5,546 bases of DNA from Eggerthella sp. CAG:298 (GTDB taxonomy: Bacteria > Actinomycetota > Coriobacteriia > Coriobacteriales > Eggerthellaceae): the NCBI GenBank assembly GCA_000435675.1, contig FR895132.1, forward strand, positions 1-5,546, given 5' to 3'. The translations under genes and the position numbers were made by a program. This document shows positions 4,729-5,546 of the stretch, piece after piece. Under the pieces are notes generated by a model, which worked only from the letters and a program-made list of their open reading frames with translations, made no database searches and had not been told where the DNA came from. Position 1 is the first letter of the stretch, and each line of letters begins with the position of its first letter.

Positions 4729-5546
4729 TCACCAGTTCATTGCTGCTTGGCCATTGGCTTGACGCTTTGAGATCAGTACAGGGATATCGTCAAGATCCTT
4801 GCCATGCCAGCACTTGATGGCTCCTTTTTCTTCAAGATCAGCAACTTGTTCTGGCGTATAGCCCTTTTCTTCGACGAGATAGCGCTGCGTGTGGTAGCCG
4901 ATGGGCTTTGCTAAGATCACGGGAGGATCGCCGTATGACTGAAAGCGTACAGGTGTCGTATTCAAGGCGCGCGGCCCGAAGGCTTCTGATTCGTAGCGGC
5001 GCAAGGCGTCACTCTCGTATGCCTCTTCGTCGGCAAGGATATCGTTGTAATCGAAGAGCTTTTGGTGTGGAACTTCTTCTGCGAGGAGGATCTCGTCCCA
5101 TTCCGCGTAATCTTTTCTCGCGAAGCCTTCAGCGATCTTGTCCACCATGAAGGCTTGCAAGTCATTCTCTCTGATTGCAGCCAGCGTTGAGAGCTGATCG
5201 TTGTCTGCAAGTTCGTCTTGACCGAGCGTTCTCATCAGTGCCTGGAAGTAGCGATCGTAGTCCGGTAGACAGATCAGGAACCAGACGCCATCCTTTGATC
5301 GGTACGTGTTGTTGAAGGGGTTCTTCACTGCTTCTCGATTGCAAGGATATTCCGCACCGAATTGGGCAGATTGAAGCCCGTGGGCATGACCCCATAGAGC
5401 AATGTGGTGGAGATTGGTCACGACCTTATCGCCAATGCCGCTTCGCTCCCGATCGTATAGGGCGGCAGCGATGCCTCCTGCGAAGATGGCTGCCGCATTG
5501 AAATCGCCGAATCCTTGCGGCGGAATGGCGGGGGGTTCACCTTCTT
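4729..5546 (-). CDS. Family III CoA-transferase, CaiB/BaiF type (partial, N-terminus off the right edge)
   Basis: The C-terminal 271 residues are visible, open to the window edge; the stop TGA is at 4729-4731. Counting from the first full codon (5542-5544), GFGDFNAAAIFAGG (11-24) followed by ALYDRERSGIGDKV matches the family stretch that carries the active-site Asp; D14 (codon 5503-5505) is the candidate. YRSKDGVWFLICLPD (81-95) matches the conserved substrate-domain segment, and AEWDEIL followed by EEVPHQ (156-161) and LADEEAYESD matches the W....L...GVP...D pattern. These enzymes move CoA between organic acids through Asp-acyl intermediates, in the cytosol, without ATP; examples are formyl-CoA transferase, CaiB and BaiF. 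About a third of a typical 400-residue protein is missing. An internal GTG at 5421 is not the start, since clear family sequence precedes it. With the MFS carrier downstream and the CaiA-like enzyme nearby, a CoA-dependent organic acid pathway is likely; the substrate is unknown. Confidence 0.9.
   Translation of the reverse strand, partial: EGEPPAIPPQGFGDFNAAAIFAGGIAAALYDRERSGIGDKVVTNLHHIALWGHAHGLQSAQFGAEYPCNREAVKNPFNNTYRSKDGVWFLICLPDYDRYFQALMRTLGQDELADNDQLSTLAAIRENDLQAFMVDKIAEGFARKDYAEWDEILLAEEVPHQKLFDYNDILADEEAYESDALRRYESEAFGPRALNTTPVRFQSYGDPPVILAKPIGYHTQRYLVEEKGYTPEQVADLEEKGAIKCWHGKDLDDIPVLISKRQANGQAAMNW

Noticed and set aside
5419..5421. GTG as start of the CoA-transferase gene
   Set aside because: The frame stays open to the window edge, and the upstream residues (GFGDFN, ALYDRERSGIGDKV) are conserved family sequence, so the real start is outside the window.
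1..5546. CRISPR array, tRNA genes, insertion sequences, prophage genes
   Set aside because: No regularly spaced repeats, cloverleaf-like genes, transposase motifs or phage-like proteins were seen on either strand.

Overview
The window is typical of a Gram-positive anaerobe. The combination of a T-box leader, a TrpP-like transporter, a CaiA-like acyl-CoA dehydrogenase, a family III CoA-transferase and an OFA-like MFS carrier fits a gut-type Coriobacteriia (Eggerthellaceae) genome best. This is an inference from gene content and gene style, and a Clostridia-type anaerobe is not excluded. Coding DNA looks slightly GC-rich; the intergenic spacers are more AT-rich. No tRNA, rRNA, CRISPR array, transposase or phage gene was seen.

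Left end (1-895, minus strand): the 5' part of a tryptophan transporter gene (trpP family) runs off the left edge. It is preceded by a promoter and a leader of about 300 nt that reads as a complete T-box riboswitch. The leader has a K-turn, a specifier loop with a UGG (Trp) codon, an AG-bulge/apical loop, a T-box sequence with a UGGC bulge that complements a GCCA tRNA end, and a terminator. Codon, bulge and downstream gene all point to tryptophan.

Middle (896-2388): an AT-rich divergent spacer holds a 12-bp palindrome and a 7-bp inverted repeat. It leads into a plus-strand acyl-CoA dehydrogenase/enoyl-CoA reductase gene, which is closed by a good intrinsic terminator.

Right half (2389-5546, minus strand): in transcription order there is a family III CoA-transferase (5' end beyond the right edge), a 385-nt gene-free spacer rich in inverted repeats, a 12-TM MFS carrier of the OFA/monocarboxylate type, a spacer with a 14-bp hairpin, and a 143-residue four-helix membrane protein built from two gapless copies of one 2-TM unit. 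This set converges on the dehydrogenase gene.

A reasonable reading (inference) is that the carrier imports an organic acid, the CoA-transferase activates it by CoA exchange, and the CaiA-like flavoenzyme reduces or oxidises the acyl-CoA, as in the carnitine/crotonobetaine scheme. The actual substrate cannot be read from the sequence. The least explained items are the duplicated small membrane protein and the structured spacer upstream of the carrier.
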